A DNA stretch of 56,575 bases from Lachnospiraceae bacterium. GTDB lineage: Bacteria; Bacillota; Clostridia; Lachnospirales; Lachnospiraceae. The notes beneath the pieces are model-generated. The model ran no database searches. It was not told the DNA's origin and saw only the letters and a program-made list of their open reading frames with translations. Positions 8,392-16,539 of this stretch are shown one piece after another. A program made the position numbers and the translations under genes. Positions within the stretch are counted from its first letter, which is position 1, and the number at the start of each line of letters is the position of its first letter. The stretch covers positions 1 to 56,575 of the forward strand of contig JAJQHY010000098.1 in assembly GCA_021199495.1 (NCBI GenBank), given 5' to 3'.

Positions 8392-9804
8392 CTACTTCCC
8401 CATACAGAACTTCGAAAAAATCTCCTCAATCAGATCATCCCCGACCTCTTCCCCGATAATATATCCTAAAGAGGTATACGCATTCATCAGATCAATGCTC
8501 AGAAAATCCTCCGGCATTCCTTCCTTAGCAGCCTTCAGCACCAGTTTCAGACTGTCGCAGGCATCCATTAACGCCTCCTTATGCCGCAGATTCGTAATTA
8601 CAATCTCATGATCCATCGAAAGCTGTCCCTGAAAAAACAGATTTCGCACCGCATTCTCAAACTCATCCAATCCGGATCCTTCCTTAGCGGAGGTCTTAAT
8701 CATAATCAGATGCTCTGCTTCTTTATCTCCCAGACGCTTTCTGAGAACCTCTTTCAGATTTTCTTCCTCCGTCTCCGCCTCCAGGTCCGATTTATTCAAT
8801 AAAACAATCACCTTTTTATCCCGGATAAAATCAATAATCTCCTCATCGCTTTCATCCAGCTTTGTGGAACTGTCCACCACATATACAATCAGATCCGCAC
8901 TCTCTGCGCAGGACAACGCTCTTTCCACTCCGATTTTTTCCACGATATCTTCTGTCTCATGAATACCGGCAGTGTCCACAATATTCAGTCCAAGCCCGTG
9001 AATTCGGATATTTTCCTCCAGCACATCGCGGGTTGTGCCGGCTACAGAAGTCACAATCGCCTTTTCAGAACCCACAATTAAATTCATCAGCGAACTCTTC
9101 CCGGCATTCGGTTTTCCTAAAATAACCGTACGGATGCCTTCCTTCATCAGTTTTCCGCTGTCCGCAGATCGAATCAGCTTCTCCAGCTCCTCAATCAATT
9201 CCGTACAGAGCACTGTAATTCTCTCATAAAAGCCGTCCAGACTGATATGCTCCGGATCATCGAGTGCAGACTCAATAAACGCAATTTCATAAATCAGCTT
9301 CTTCCGCATTTCTGAAACCGCTTCATAAAGATTTCCCCTAAGCTGCTTCGTTCCGGCCCGCAGCGCATATTCATTCTGTGAATGGATCACATCGATAACA
9401 GCTTCCGCCCTCGATAAATCAATTCTCCCGTTTAAAAAAGCCCGCTTCGTGAACTCTCCCGGTTCCGCCATCCGCGCGCCCGCCTTCAACACAGTCTCTA
9501 AAATCTTCTGTACCATCAGAACGCCGCCGTGACAGTTGATCTCTACCGTATTTTCTGTCGTATAACTGTGCGGCGCCTTCAGTACAACCACCATCACCTC
9601 ATCGATCAGCTCGTCCCCATCATAAATAAAACCATAGTGAACCGTGTTGCCCTTCACCCCAGCCAGCTTCTTCTTCCCCTTCGGACTTCTGAAAATCCGG
9701 TCCACAATTGTAATTGCGTCATCTCCACTGACTCTCACAATCCCGATCCCGGAATCACTTAATCCTGTGGAAATAGCTGCGATTGTATCTGTTCTGAACG
9801 CCAT
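8392..9804 (-). CDS. mnmE: tRNA modification GTPase MnmE (TrmE)
   Basis: A 470-residue GTPase partner of MnmG in U34 tRNA modification. The N-terminal tetrahydrofolate-binding domain (1-120) begins MAFRTDTIAAISTGLSDSGIGIVRVSG. The G domain has G1 GKPNAGKSSL near residues 230-239, G3 DTAGIHET and G4 NKSD, and the protein ends in the family signature with the catalytic cysteine, here FCMGK instead of the common FCIGK. Normal length. It is the first gene of the leftward mnmE-mnmG-rsmG group, although a spacer of nearly 480 bp separates it from mnmG. Confidence 0.97.
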   Translation of the reverse strand: MAFRTDTIAAISTGLSDSGIGIVRVSGDDAITIVDRIFRSPKGKKKLAGVKGNTVHYGFIYDGDELIDEVMVVVLKAPHSYTTENTVEINCHGGVLMVQKILETVLKAGARMAEPGEFTKRAFLNGRIDLSRAEAVIDVIHSQNEYALRAGTKQLRGNLYEAVSEMRKKLIYEIAFIESALDDPEHISLDGFYERITVLCTELIEELEKLIRSADSGKLMKEGIRTVILGKPNAGKSSLMNLIVGSEKAIVTSVAGTTRDVLEENIRIHGLGLNIVDTAGIHETEDIVEKIGVERALSCAESADLIVYVVDSSTKLDESDEEIIDFIRDKKVIVLLNKSDLEAETEEENLKEVLRKRLGDKEAEHLIMIKTSAKEGSGLDEFENAVRNLFFQGQLSMDHEIVITNLRHKEALMDACDSLKLVLKAAKEGMPEDFLSIDLMNAYTSLGYIIGEEVGDDLIEEIFSKFCMGK

Positions 9805-9864
9805 GACAATCTTCCTTTAAAATCATTTCATAAGAAACAATACCACAAATCCTCTCCCATGAAA

Positions 9865-9894
9865 AGAAAAACCAGAGAAACATCTCTGGTTTTC
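9865..9894 (-). terminator. Rho-independent terminator after jag
   Basis: AAAACCAGAGA, a 5-base loop region and TCTCTGGTTTTT form a strong hairpin with a T run on both strands, in the 113-bp spacer between jag and mnmE. It would end the rpmH-rnpA-yidD-yidC-jag transcript. Confidence 0.85.
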
Positions 9895-9917
9895 CATTCA
9901 ATATGATCTAATTCAAA

Positions 9918-10607
9918 TCAGTCGTCATAGCTTCTGCGGCGCGGACGGGAGTTGTATCTCCGCTCTCTGTTCTCCGGCCTGTAAGTTCCCTTCGACGTCA
10001 CCACTACTCTTCTGTAAGGCTCATTGCCCTCACTGTGTGTCGTTACATACTTATCATTCTGCAGCGTTGCGTGAATGATCCGTCTCTCATAAGGATTCAT
10101 CGGCTCTAAGGAAACGCTCCGACCGGTTCTCTTCACCTTGGAAGCAATGTTCTTCGCCAGATTTTCCAGAGTTTCCTTCCTGCGCTCTCTGTAATTCTCC
10201 GTGTCAACCTTCACCCGGATGTACTCCTCAGAATTTTTATTGACAACCAGAGACAGCAGATACTGTAAAGAATCCAGCGTCTGTCCGCGCTTTCCGATCA
10301 GCATGCCCATATCATCGCCGCTTAAATCAACATCCACCGTCTTTTCTTCCTCATTATACTGAATGCTGATGGAAACCTCGGAATTCATAGCGGTAAATAC
10401 ATCATTTAAGAAGGCTCTGACATCATCCTCCAGTGTATTTTTTATCTTAGCCCTGATCACGGCAGGTCTGGAACTAATTCCGAAAACACCTGTTTTTCCT
10501 TCATCCATCACTTCATATTCCAGCTTTTCACTGGTAATGGAAAGCTGTCTGCAGGCCTCAGTGACAGCCTCAGCAACATTTTTCGCAGAAACTTCAATAA
10601 AATCCAT
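9918..10607 (-). CDS. jag: RNA-binding protein Jag (KhpB / SpoIIIJ-associated)
   Basis: A 229-residue RNA-binding protein with the three Jag domains in order: Jag-N (about 1-50, EVSAKNVAEAVTEACRQL), a KH domain with the GxxG loop in MLIGKRGQTLDSLQYLLSLV (about 100-119), and R3H (about 150-210, NPYERRIIHATLQ ... YRRVVVTSKG). An Arg-rich tail follows. In other Firmicutes KhpB forms a complex with KhpA, binds many transcripts and affects cell division. It is encoded 31 bases downstream of yidC, its usual position. Confidence 0.95.
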   Translation of the reverse strand: MDFIEVSAKNVAEAVTEACRQLSITSEKLEYEVMDEGKTGVFGISSRPAVIRAKIKNTLEDDVRAFLNDVFTAMNSEVSISIQYNEEEKTVDVDLSGDDMGMLIGKRGQTLDSLQYLLSLVVNKNSEEYIRVKVDTENYRERRKETLENLAKNIASKVKRTGRSVSLEPMNPYERRIIHATLQNDKYVTTHSEGNEPYRRVVVTSKGTYRPENRERRYNSRPRRRSYDD

Positions 10608-10638
10608 CTTTTTATCCTCACTTACTTTGCCTGAATCA

Positions 10639-12006
10639 TTACTTTTTATCGGAACTCTTACTCTTTGAAGCTGTATTGCTTCCTTCGTTTGCGTTATTGT
10701 AATCTCTCACCATATTCGCCCTGGCGGCAATGCTGCCGGCGGAGGTATTCTTCTGATACTTCTGAACCTCCTTCATCTTCGCTTCCCGCTCTTCCTCGGA
10801 CATGGTCGCCTGATTCTCAATATTGGCCCTGTTACTGATCTTCTTCGTGTTGCGGTTTGCCTGCTCCTGTAAGGAGGAATAGGCATCTGCTCTCTTCTGC
10901 TGTTTTTCCTGATATTCCTTCTGCTTTTTGGCTGCCTTATCCTTATTCTGTTCGATCAGCTTGTCATAATCGAGGGTCTTGTCCAGATATTTATTAATTG
11001 CTACCTGTTCAATTCCCCTGATCGCAGCGCCGCCGATCCAGTAGATACCAATACCGATCTGGAATGAAAAGCAGAACCAGGCGGACATCAGCGGCATCAC
11101 CGTGTTCATGGTCTTCATACTCTGCGCCATAGAGTTCGCTGTACTGTCAGAACTGTTGGTATTCGTATTCTGCTGCGGCATCAGTTTCGTATTGAGCCAC
11201 TGTGTCGCCGCTGCCAGGAACGGAATTAAAATTGCGACAAAGCACATCAGGTAAGTGCCGTTGGAAAATCCCTGCCTGAACAGATTGGCAGGTGTATTTC
11301 CGATATTCACACCGAGAAAATTATTATATCTGGAAATCACTTCATACGTACTGTTGATCTGATTCGCCAGATTTGGAAACGCTTCTGCGAGACTTTCCCA
11401 CTCTGTAGGAGTCGCCATATTCAGACAGTCAATAAAGGTATTGGAAATGTATTCCACGTCACCCGCGAGATAAGACTCGTTGGAAAACTGACTTGTGTAG
11501 CGGGAAGAATTGGAAAATCCCTGTAAAATCTCAGCCACGCCGTCAACACTGATCAGCTGCGTTACCAGCCCGGTGTAAGCATCTTTTAACTTATCCACAT
11601 ATGCCGGCATGGCATAGATAATCCTGTACAATGCAAACAGAATCGGCATCTGAATCAGAAGCTGCACGCAGGAACCGGTCTGGGAAACGCCGTATTTATC
11701 ATATACGGCCTTTGTCTCGGCCTGCTGCTTCATCATGGAATCATTGTCCGTTTTTCCCTGATACTTCTTTTTAATTGCCTCTAGCTCCGGGTTCATAATG
11801 GCGGAGAGCTTGGAAAACTTCTGCTGCCTGACATTCAGCGGCAGCATCAACAGATATACAATCAGTGTAAACAACAGAATAGACAGGCCGACATTAGGAA
11901 TCCCGATCATATCGAGAACGTTGAATATTCCGTTCATAATTTCACCAAGGACCCAGCAGATCGGCTTTAACACACCGTTGGCCCTGGTCAGTAATATACC
12001 CTGCAT
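10639..12006 (-). CDS. yidC: Membrane protein insertase YidC
   Basis: A 455-residue Oxa1-type insertase for membrane proteins. The start at 12006 is set by AAGGAGGTTTC directly before the ATG; the open frame upstream overlaps yidD and is not used. A membrane segment (SILLFTLIVYLLMLPLNVRQQKFSKL) is followed by the cytoplasmic hairpin with ELEAIKKKY, then a region of about 130 residues between hydrophobic segments that is longer than in Bacillus homologues, three more membrane segments and a long Lys/Glu/Gln-rich C-terminal tail (about residues 350-455) likely to contact ribosomes. A Gram-positive lipoprotein signal is not evident. Confidence 0.95.
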   Translation of the reverse strand: MQGILLTRANGVLKPICWVLGEIMNGIFNVLDMIGIPNVGLSILLFTLIVYLLMLPLNVRQQKFSKLSAIMNPELEAIKKKYQGKTDNDSMMKQQAETKAVYDKYGVSQTGSCVQLLIQMPILFALYRIIYAMPAYVDKLKDAYTGLVTQLISVDGVAEILQGFSNSSRYTSQFSNESYLAGDVEYISNTFIDCLNMATPTEWESLAEAFPNLANQINSTYEVISRYNNFLGVNIGNTPANLFRQGFSNGTYLMCFVAILIPFLAAATQWLNTKLMPQQNTNTNSSDSTANSMAQSMKTMNTVMPLMSAWFCFSFQIGIGIYWIGGAAIRGIEQVAINKYLDKTLDYDKLIEQNKDKAAKKQKEYQEKQQKRADAYSSLQEQANRNTKKISNRANIENQATMSEEEREAKMKEVQKYQKNTSAGSIAARANMVRDYNNANEGSNTASKSKSSDKK

Positions 12007-12023
12007 GAAACCTCCTTCAATGC

Positions 12024-12236
12024 TCATGGAACCGGATCGTACCCTCCGTGCGAAAAAGGATTGCACCTTAAAATTCTCCACAACGTGAGCAATCCTCCCT
12101 TGATTACTCCATATTTGGAGATGGCCTCGACCCCGTACTGGGAGCAGGTCGGTATATAAGGACACCTTGTTCTCTTCAACGGAGACAGGTATTTCTGATA
12201 CAATCTGATGAGCCAGATACAAAATTTCTTCATCAT
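12024..12236 (-). CDS. yidD: Membrane protein insertion efficiency factor YidD
   Basis: A 70-residue protein of the YidD family (formerly DUF37), which aids YidC-dependent membrane insertion. The signature is complete: [26 protein letters not shown] followed by [24 protein letters not shown]. Three conserved cysteines are visible. It overlaps the rnpA stop by four bases (ATGA arrangement), so translation is probably coupled, and it ends 18 bases before yidC. A second ATG at codon 2 is an alternative start. Confidence 0.95.
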   Translation of the reverse strand: MMKKFCIWLIRLYQKYLSPLKRTRCPYIPTCSQYGVEAISKYGVIKGGLLTLWRILRCNPFSHGGYDPVP

Positions 12237-12589
12237 TTCGAAACCGCTCCCTGAGAATACTTCATCCCGTGAAGCCCCGCAAGATGTAGAAGTGCGCCCT
12301 CAACCTCATGATAACCTACGGCTGCTGCACTCCGGCGCGCTACGATCACGATATCCAAACCACTATTGAATACCTCTTCATGTAATTGATAGCTTTCTTT
12401 GACGAGTCTTTTGACCCTGTGTCTGACAACACTGTTTCCTACTTTTTTGCTGACGGATATTCCAAGCCTGTTGCGGTCTGTCCCATTTTTCAATACATAC
12501 ATTACCAGATATCTGTTCGCGTATGACCTGCCGCTTCGGTAGACCTTTCGGAAATCGTCGTTTTTTTGAAGTGATTCTGTAAATTGCAT
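12233..12589 (-). CDS. rnpA: Ribonuclease P protein component
   Basis: The 118-residue protein subunit of RNase P, which helps the catalytic RNA remove 5' leaders from precursor tRNAs. The RNR motif region is [32 protein letters not shown] (about residues 33-64), with the expected basic character, and the N-terminus ([28 protein letters not shown]) matches the family. It lies directly downstream of rpmH, separated by a hairpin, and overlaps yidD. The RNase P RNA itself is not in this window. Confidence 0.96.
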   Translation of the reverse strand: MQFTESLQKNDDFRKVYRSGRSYANRYLVMYVLKNGTDRNRLGISVSKKVGNSVVRHRVKRLVKESYQLHEEVFNSGLDIVIVARRSAAAVGYHEVEGALLHLAGLHGMKYSQGAVSK

Positions 12590-12604
12590 ATGTCACAGAT
12601 AAAA

Positions 12605-12629
12605 AATAGGTCACAAGCTGTGACCTATT
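12605..12629 (-). terminator. Hairpin between rpmH and rnpA
   Basis: AATAGGTCACA and TGTGACCTATT form a perfect 11-bp stem with a 3-base loop. On the minus strand it is followed by six T. The stem overlaps the rpmH stop codon and lies 16 bases before rnpA, so it could act as a partial terminator that lowers rnpA expression relative to ribosomal protein L34, or as an RNA-stability or processing site. Confidence 0.75.
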
Positions 12630-12762
12630 ATGCAGATATAACCTTTCTGCCTTTTGCACGTCTTCTGGCTAAAACCTGTCTTCCGCCCTTTGTACTCATC
12701 CTGGCCCGGAAGCCGTGAACTCTGGCCCTGTGTCTTTTATGTGGATTGAATGTCGGTCCCAT
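12628..12762 (-). CDS. rpmH: 50S ribosomal protein L34
   Basis: A 44-residue, highly basic ribosomal protein: [15 protein letters not shown] followed by [22 protein letters not shown], the standard L34 pattern. The start at 12762 has GGGAGGTG upstream. The N-terminal six residues (MGPTFN) differ slightly from the common MKMTFQP. It is the first gene of the leftward operon beginning at the origin; its promoter must lie in the 12.8-13.2 kb origin region. Confidence 0.95.
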   Translation of the reverse strand: MGPTFNPHKRHRARVHGFRARMSTKGGRQVLARRRAKGRKVISA

Positions 12763-12960
12763 TCCTGATACACCTCCCTTTTTCCGCTCAGCGGAACTGA
12801 TTTTTCTTTGTAAATCCGGCAATGTGCACAATATGCCCGCCGTATTGGAAATTCTATGTTATTCTAATCAAAAAAGCCCTTTATGTCAAGCATTTTTTAC
12901 ATCCTTCTTTGCATCCTGACTTTGTCCACCGTATTTTGTTTTCTGAAACGCCAAAACCAC

Positions 12961-13175
12961 AAGATATCCACATCATGTGTAAAAAATGTGGATATCTTTT
13001 TCTTTCGCTCTTTTTTCTTTTTGTCGAAATTCTGCGAACCGCGAAAAATAAAGGATTTTTTTATGTGTATGATGAGAATTTTGTTATCCACATTTTCCAC
13101 CTGTACTCACTTTCTCCATAATCATTTTCCCTTTTTTGCCTCCACATAATGTGGATAACTTATGTGGATAACTTT
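12961..13175. other. oriC part 1: DnaA-box cluster upstream of dnaA
   Basis: Three perfect DnaA boxes (TTATCCACA or its complement) lie at 13084-13092, 13150-13158 and 13163-13171. One-mismatch boxes at about 12964-12972 and 12987-12995 sit inside a perfect 13-bp inverted repeat (12961-12973 and 12986-12998, AAGATATCCACAT) that can form a hairpin. The region is AT-rich and separates divergently transcribed rpmH and dnaA, as in the incA/B part of a bipartite Firmicute origin. Between rpmH and 12960 nothing beyond AT-rich promoter-like sequence is visible. Confidence 0.85.
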
Positions 13176-13221
13176 TTAAATTTGTTTATAACTTCATTTG
13201 CAATATAGAGGATTTTCATTT

Positions 13222-13458
13222 ATTATATGATACTAGGGACAAAAGATCAGAAATTGAATGCTTGCATTCGCATTTCTGACCTTGGGGACCGCAACGACAT
13301 GAGGAAGGAGCAAATTTGGCCGTTTCTCAGGCCAAATTGTGCGGATTCCGAATGGCGTCATGGATTGCGGGATAAGTGAGATAGGAAATCTTTGATTTCC
13401 GTAATCGAACTTATGCACAGCAGCGTTTTTGGCGAAGCAATCCATGGTATCATATAAT
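13222..13458. mobile_element. 237-bp MITE-like inverted-repeat element in the dnaA leader
   Basis: Perfect 12-bp terminal inverted repeats (ATTATATGATAC at 13222-13233; its complement at 13447-13458) bound an element with internal hairpins (GAATGC/GCATTC near 13257-13270, and AATTTGGCC/GGCCAAATT near 13313-13337). The left 21 bases recur with one mismatch at 42223-42243, so the element belongs to a dispersed family. It carries no transposase. A 70-codon open frame on the minus strand fills the space between the ends and is probably fortuitous. The right end is only 23 bp from the dnaA start codon. Confidence 0.7.
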
Positions 13459-13481
13459 TTAGATAGTATTGGAATATTATT

Positions 13482-14852
13482 ATGGAACTTTTAAGAGAAC
13501 TTTGGCCAACCATCAAGGAAACCATTCAGAGAGAATACAATATTACCGACCTGCGATACAATTTATGGATTCTGCCTCTCGAACTGACTGATGTGGTAGA
13601 GAATGAAGTGATTATCAGCATTCCTTCTCAGAATCAGTCTTTTTTACAGTACATGGAGGAAAATTTCAGAGAGTACTTTGAACAGACAATCTCTGACCTG
13701 TTATCCATGGATTATCAGGTTACCTTTATTTTAAAGGATTCTGAATACGATCTGAAACCCTACCCTTCCGGTCAGGAATCATCAGACCATCCTACCACGG
13801 ATAAAGCTGTCTATGAGAAAGCCAGACTGAATCCCAGGTACACCTTCGATACCTTTGTAGTAGGCGGATATAATAAATTTGCTCACTCCGCTTCTTTAGC
13901 GGTAGCTGAGAATCCCGGACATGTTTATAACCCGCTCTATCTCTACGGCGGACCCGGCCTGGGCAAGACCCATCTGATTCATTCCATCGGCCATGAGATT
14001 CTGAAAAATAACAGTAACGCGCATGTATTATATGTCACCAGTGAGGAATTCACCAATGAGGTGATTGAATCCATCCGAAGCGGCAACGCCTCTGCCATGA
14101 CCAAGCTGCGGGAAAAATACCGCACGGTAGACGTATTGATGATCGACGATATTCAATTTATAATAGGAAAGGAAAGCACGCAGGAGGAATTTTTCAACAC
14201 CTTCAATACGCTTTACAGTGCTGAAAAACAGATCATCATCACCTCGGACAAGCCTCCCAAGGAAATGGATACCCTGGATGAGCGCTATCGTTCCCGGTTC
14301 AGCTGGGGTATGATCGCAGATATCAACATGCCTGATTATGAAACCCGTATGGCCATCCTGCGTAAAAAGAGTGAGCATTTAAATAAGAAGATTGACGATT
14401 CCATCATCCAGTACATTGCCAATAATATTACTTCCAATGTCAGAGATCTGGAAGGGGCATTAAATAAAATACTCGCGTTTTCAAGACTGAACAATATTCC
14501 AATCACCCAGTCGGTCGCAGAGGAAGCCTTAAAGGATATGATTTCGCCGCATCAGGAGAAACAGATCACGCCGGAGCTCATTCTCCAGGTGGTGTGCGAT
14601 CACTACAATGTCACTGAGCAGGCCGTCCTCTCCAGTAAAAAGACCAGGGACATCGCCATGACCCGCCAGATTATCATGTACCTGTGCCGGGAATACATCA
14701 ACGATATGAGTCTGAAAAATATTGCGGAATTTCTGGGCAAAAAAGACCATACCACCATCATGCACGGTATTGAGAAGGTGGAAAACGACATGCAGACAGA
14801 CGCCCGTTTCCGCAATAATATTGAAGCAATCAAAAAAAAGTTGACATCATAG
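13482..14852 (+). CDS. dnaA: Chromosomal replication initiator protein DnaA
   Basis: A 456-residue initiator with all four domains: N-terminal interaction domain (about 1-85), a short linker (about 86-115), AAA+ domain with Walker A GGPGLGKTHL near residue 155 and Walker B VLMIDDIQF near residue 220, and the helix-turn-helix domain IV with the DnaA signature KKDHTTIMHGIEKVE near the C-terminus. It binds the DnaA boxes on both sides of its own gene and opens the AT-rich stretch near 15050. The ribosome site is weak (GGA only). The leader is occupied by an inverted-repeat element. Confidence 0.98.
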   Translation: MELLRELWPTIKETIQREYNITDLRYNLWILPLELTDVVENEVIISIPSQNQSFLQYMEENFREYFEQTISDLLSMDYQVTFILKDSEYDLKPYPSGQESSDHPTTDKAVYEKARLNPRYTFDTFVVGGYNKFAHSASLAVAENPGHVYNPLYLYGGPGLGKTHLIHSIGHEILKNNSNAHVLYVTSEEFTNEVIESIRSGNASAMTKLREKYRTVDVLMIDDIQFIIGKESTQEEFFNTFNTLYSAEKQIIITSDKPPKEMDTLDERYRSRFSWGMIADINMPDYETRMAILRKKSEHLNKKIDDSIIQYIANNITSNVRDLEGALNKILAFSRLNNIPITQSVAEEALKDMISPHQEKQITPELILQVVCDHYNVTEQAVLSSKKTRDIAMTRQIIMYLCREYINDMSLKNIAEFLGKKDHTTIMHGIEKVENDMQTDARFRNNIEAIKKKLTS

Positions 14853-14861
14853 TGGAAATGA

Positions 14862-15117
14862 TGTGGATAAAGGTGTACAATAAAAGCGTTGAAGTTTTTA
14901 TATCAAAAGGCCATTATGGATAACTTTCCGGTTTTCAACATATTTTCATAAACCTGTACACCGGCTTTTCCGGTTCAATTTTGCCTTTATAAAAAGTGAA
15001 AACGGAGGTTTTCCACATTTCAACACCTCTTATTACGAATACTGTTAATTTTTTTATTATATATATCTTTAAGCGCGGCCGTGACAGATCGCTTTGAGAA
15101 GAAAGGAAGTTATACAC
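14862..15117. other. oriC part 2: DnaA boxes and AT-rich unwinding region between dnaA and dnaN
   Basis: A perfect DnaA box lies at 14862-14870 (TGTGGATAA); boxes with one mismatch lie at 14915-14923 (TATGGATAA), 15009-15017 (TTTTCCACA) and 15110-15118 (TTATACACA, touching the dnaN start codon). A nearly pure A/T stretch at about 15043-15071 (GTTAATTTTTTTATTATATA and following bases) is the likely DNA unwinding element. The switch from leftward to rightward genes around dnaA supports this as the origin. Confidence 0.85.
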
Positions 15118-16227
15118 ATGAAAATCGTATGCCTAAAACAGAGCTTATTAGCGGGAGTTCAGATCGTATCCAGAGCGGTTCCTTCCAAGACTACGATGCC
15201 AACTTTGGAGTGCATCCTGATTGATGCCACAAAGGGAATCATCACCCTGACGGCAAATGATATGGAGCTGGCTATTGAGACCATCGTAGAGGGAGAGATT
15301 GCAGAACGGGGCATGATTGCGATCGACGCGAAATTCTTACTGGATATCGTGAGAAAGCTTCCGGACAGCGACATTACGATTTCTTCTGACTTAAGCTGCA
15401 AGACCTCGATTGTCTGTGAAAAGTCCAGATTTCATATCATCGGAAAACCGGGGGAGGATTTCAACAGACTCCCGGAATATGACAGAAATGACAGTATTGT
15501 CATTGGACAGTATACCTTAAAGGATATTGTCAGACAGACCATCTTCTCTATCGCGGACAATGAAAATAATAAAATGATGACCGGTGAGCTTTTACAGATC
15601 AACGGCCAGATTCTGAAAATGGTTTCCCTGGATGGTCACAGAATCTCCGTGAGAAAGGTGATTTTAAGAGACTACTATGAGAGTCACAAGGTGGTGGTTC
15701 CCGGAAAGACCTTAAATGAAGTCAGCAAAATTTTAAACGGCGATGGAGACAGCTCCGTGATCATTTATTTCTCGGACAAGCATATCGTGTTTGAATTCGG
15801 CGACACTACCGTGGTTTCCAGGCTGATCGAGGGCGAATATTTCCGGATTGATCAGATGTTCCAGAATGACTATGAGACCAAACTCAATATTAACAGAAGA
15901 GAGTTCCTGGATTGTATCGACCGCGCGACGCTTTTGGTGAAGGAAGGGGACAAAAAGCCCATCATCATGAGTATCACCGATGACAGTATGGAATTAAAGA
16001 TCAATTCAGTGATCGGCTCGATGAAGGAAGATTTAAGTATTGAAAAGAGTGGCCGGGACATGATGATCGGTTTCAATCCGAAGTTTTTAATCGATGCGCT
16101 GCGGGTCATTGATGATGAGCGGGTGGATATTTATCTGCTGAATTCCAAGTCTCCCTGTGTGATCAAAAATTTCGAGGAGACTTATCAGTATCTGATTCTG
16201 CCGGTGAACTTTACGACTGTGAGCTGA
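15118..16227 (+). CDS. dnaN: DNA polymerase III beta subunit (sliding clamp)
   Basis: The 369-residue sliding clamp that tethers the replicative polymerase. The start MKIVCLKQSLLAGVQIVSRAV is the typical clamp N-terminus; three repeated clamp domains follow, with the conserved LDGHRIS segment (about residue 176) in the second and the C-terminal peptide-binding end (YQYLILPVNF). An ATG at 15118 with AAAGGAAG upstream is chosen; an in-frame ATG 8 codons earlier lacks a ribosome site. It follows dnaA across the unwinding region. Confidence 0.98.
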   Translation: MKIVCLKQSLLAGVQIVSRAVPSKTTMPTLECILIDATKGIITLTANDMELAIETIVEGEIAERGMIAIDAKFLLDIVRKLPDSDITISSDLSCKTSIVCEKSRFHIIGKPGEDFNRLPEYDRNDSIVIGQYTLKDIVRQTIFSIADNENNKMMTGELLQINGQILKMVSLDGHRISVRKVILRDYYESHKVVVPGKTLNEVSKILNGDGDSSVIIYFSDKHIVFEFGDTTVVSRLIEGEYFRIDQMFQNDYETKLNINRREFLDCIDRATLLVKEGDKKPIIMSITDDSMELKINSVIGSMKEDLSIEKSGRDMMIGFNPKFLIDALRVIDDERVDIYLLNSKSPCVIKNFEETYQYLILPVNFTTVS

Positions 16228-16317
16228 TTTTTTAACGTGCCGTATCAAGCGGCTGATCCGGACGCTTTTTATGTATGTGGAAAGGGGTCACGACCAGCGA
16301 AATAAGAGGTTTTTACA

Positions 16318-16539
16318 ATGCAGACAATCACGATAAGAGACGATTTTATCAAACTGGGGCAGGCTTTAAAGCTGGCAGGATTAGTGGATTCCGGCGTGGA
16401 CGCGAAAATTGTCATTCAGGACGGTCAGGTACAGGTAAACGGGCAGACCGAGCTGCAGCGCGGCAAAAAAATTGTGCCCGGTGATGTGGTAGCCTTTCAG
16501 GGACAGACTTTTAAAGTGGAAAAGAAAGCAGTATGTTGA
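16318..16539 (+). CDS. yaaA: S4-domain RNA-binding protein YaaA/RlbA
   Basis: A 73-residue protein consisting of one S4 domain (IKLGQALKLAGLVDSGVDAK ... VQVNGQTELQRGKKIVPGDVV), the arrangement of the small S4 protein conserved between dnaN and recF in Firmicutes. The S4 fold binds structured RNA. In Bacillus the homologue RlbA has been linked to ribosome assembly; here the role is by analogy. AGAGG precedes the ATG and the gene overlaps recF by seven bases, indicating coupled translation. Confidence 0.92.
   Translation: MQTITIRDDFIKLGQALKLAGLVDSGVDAKIVIQDGQVQVNGQTELQRGKKIVPGDVVAFQGQTFKVEKKAVC

Noticed and set aside
13233-13445. 70-codon open frame on the minus strand before dnaA
   Set aside because: It fits exactly between the inverted ends of the MITE-like element, has no ribosome site and is explained by the repeat.
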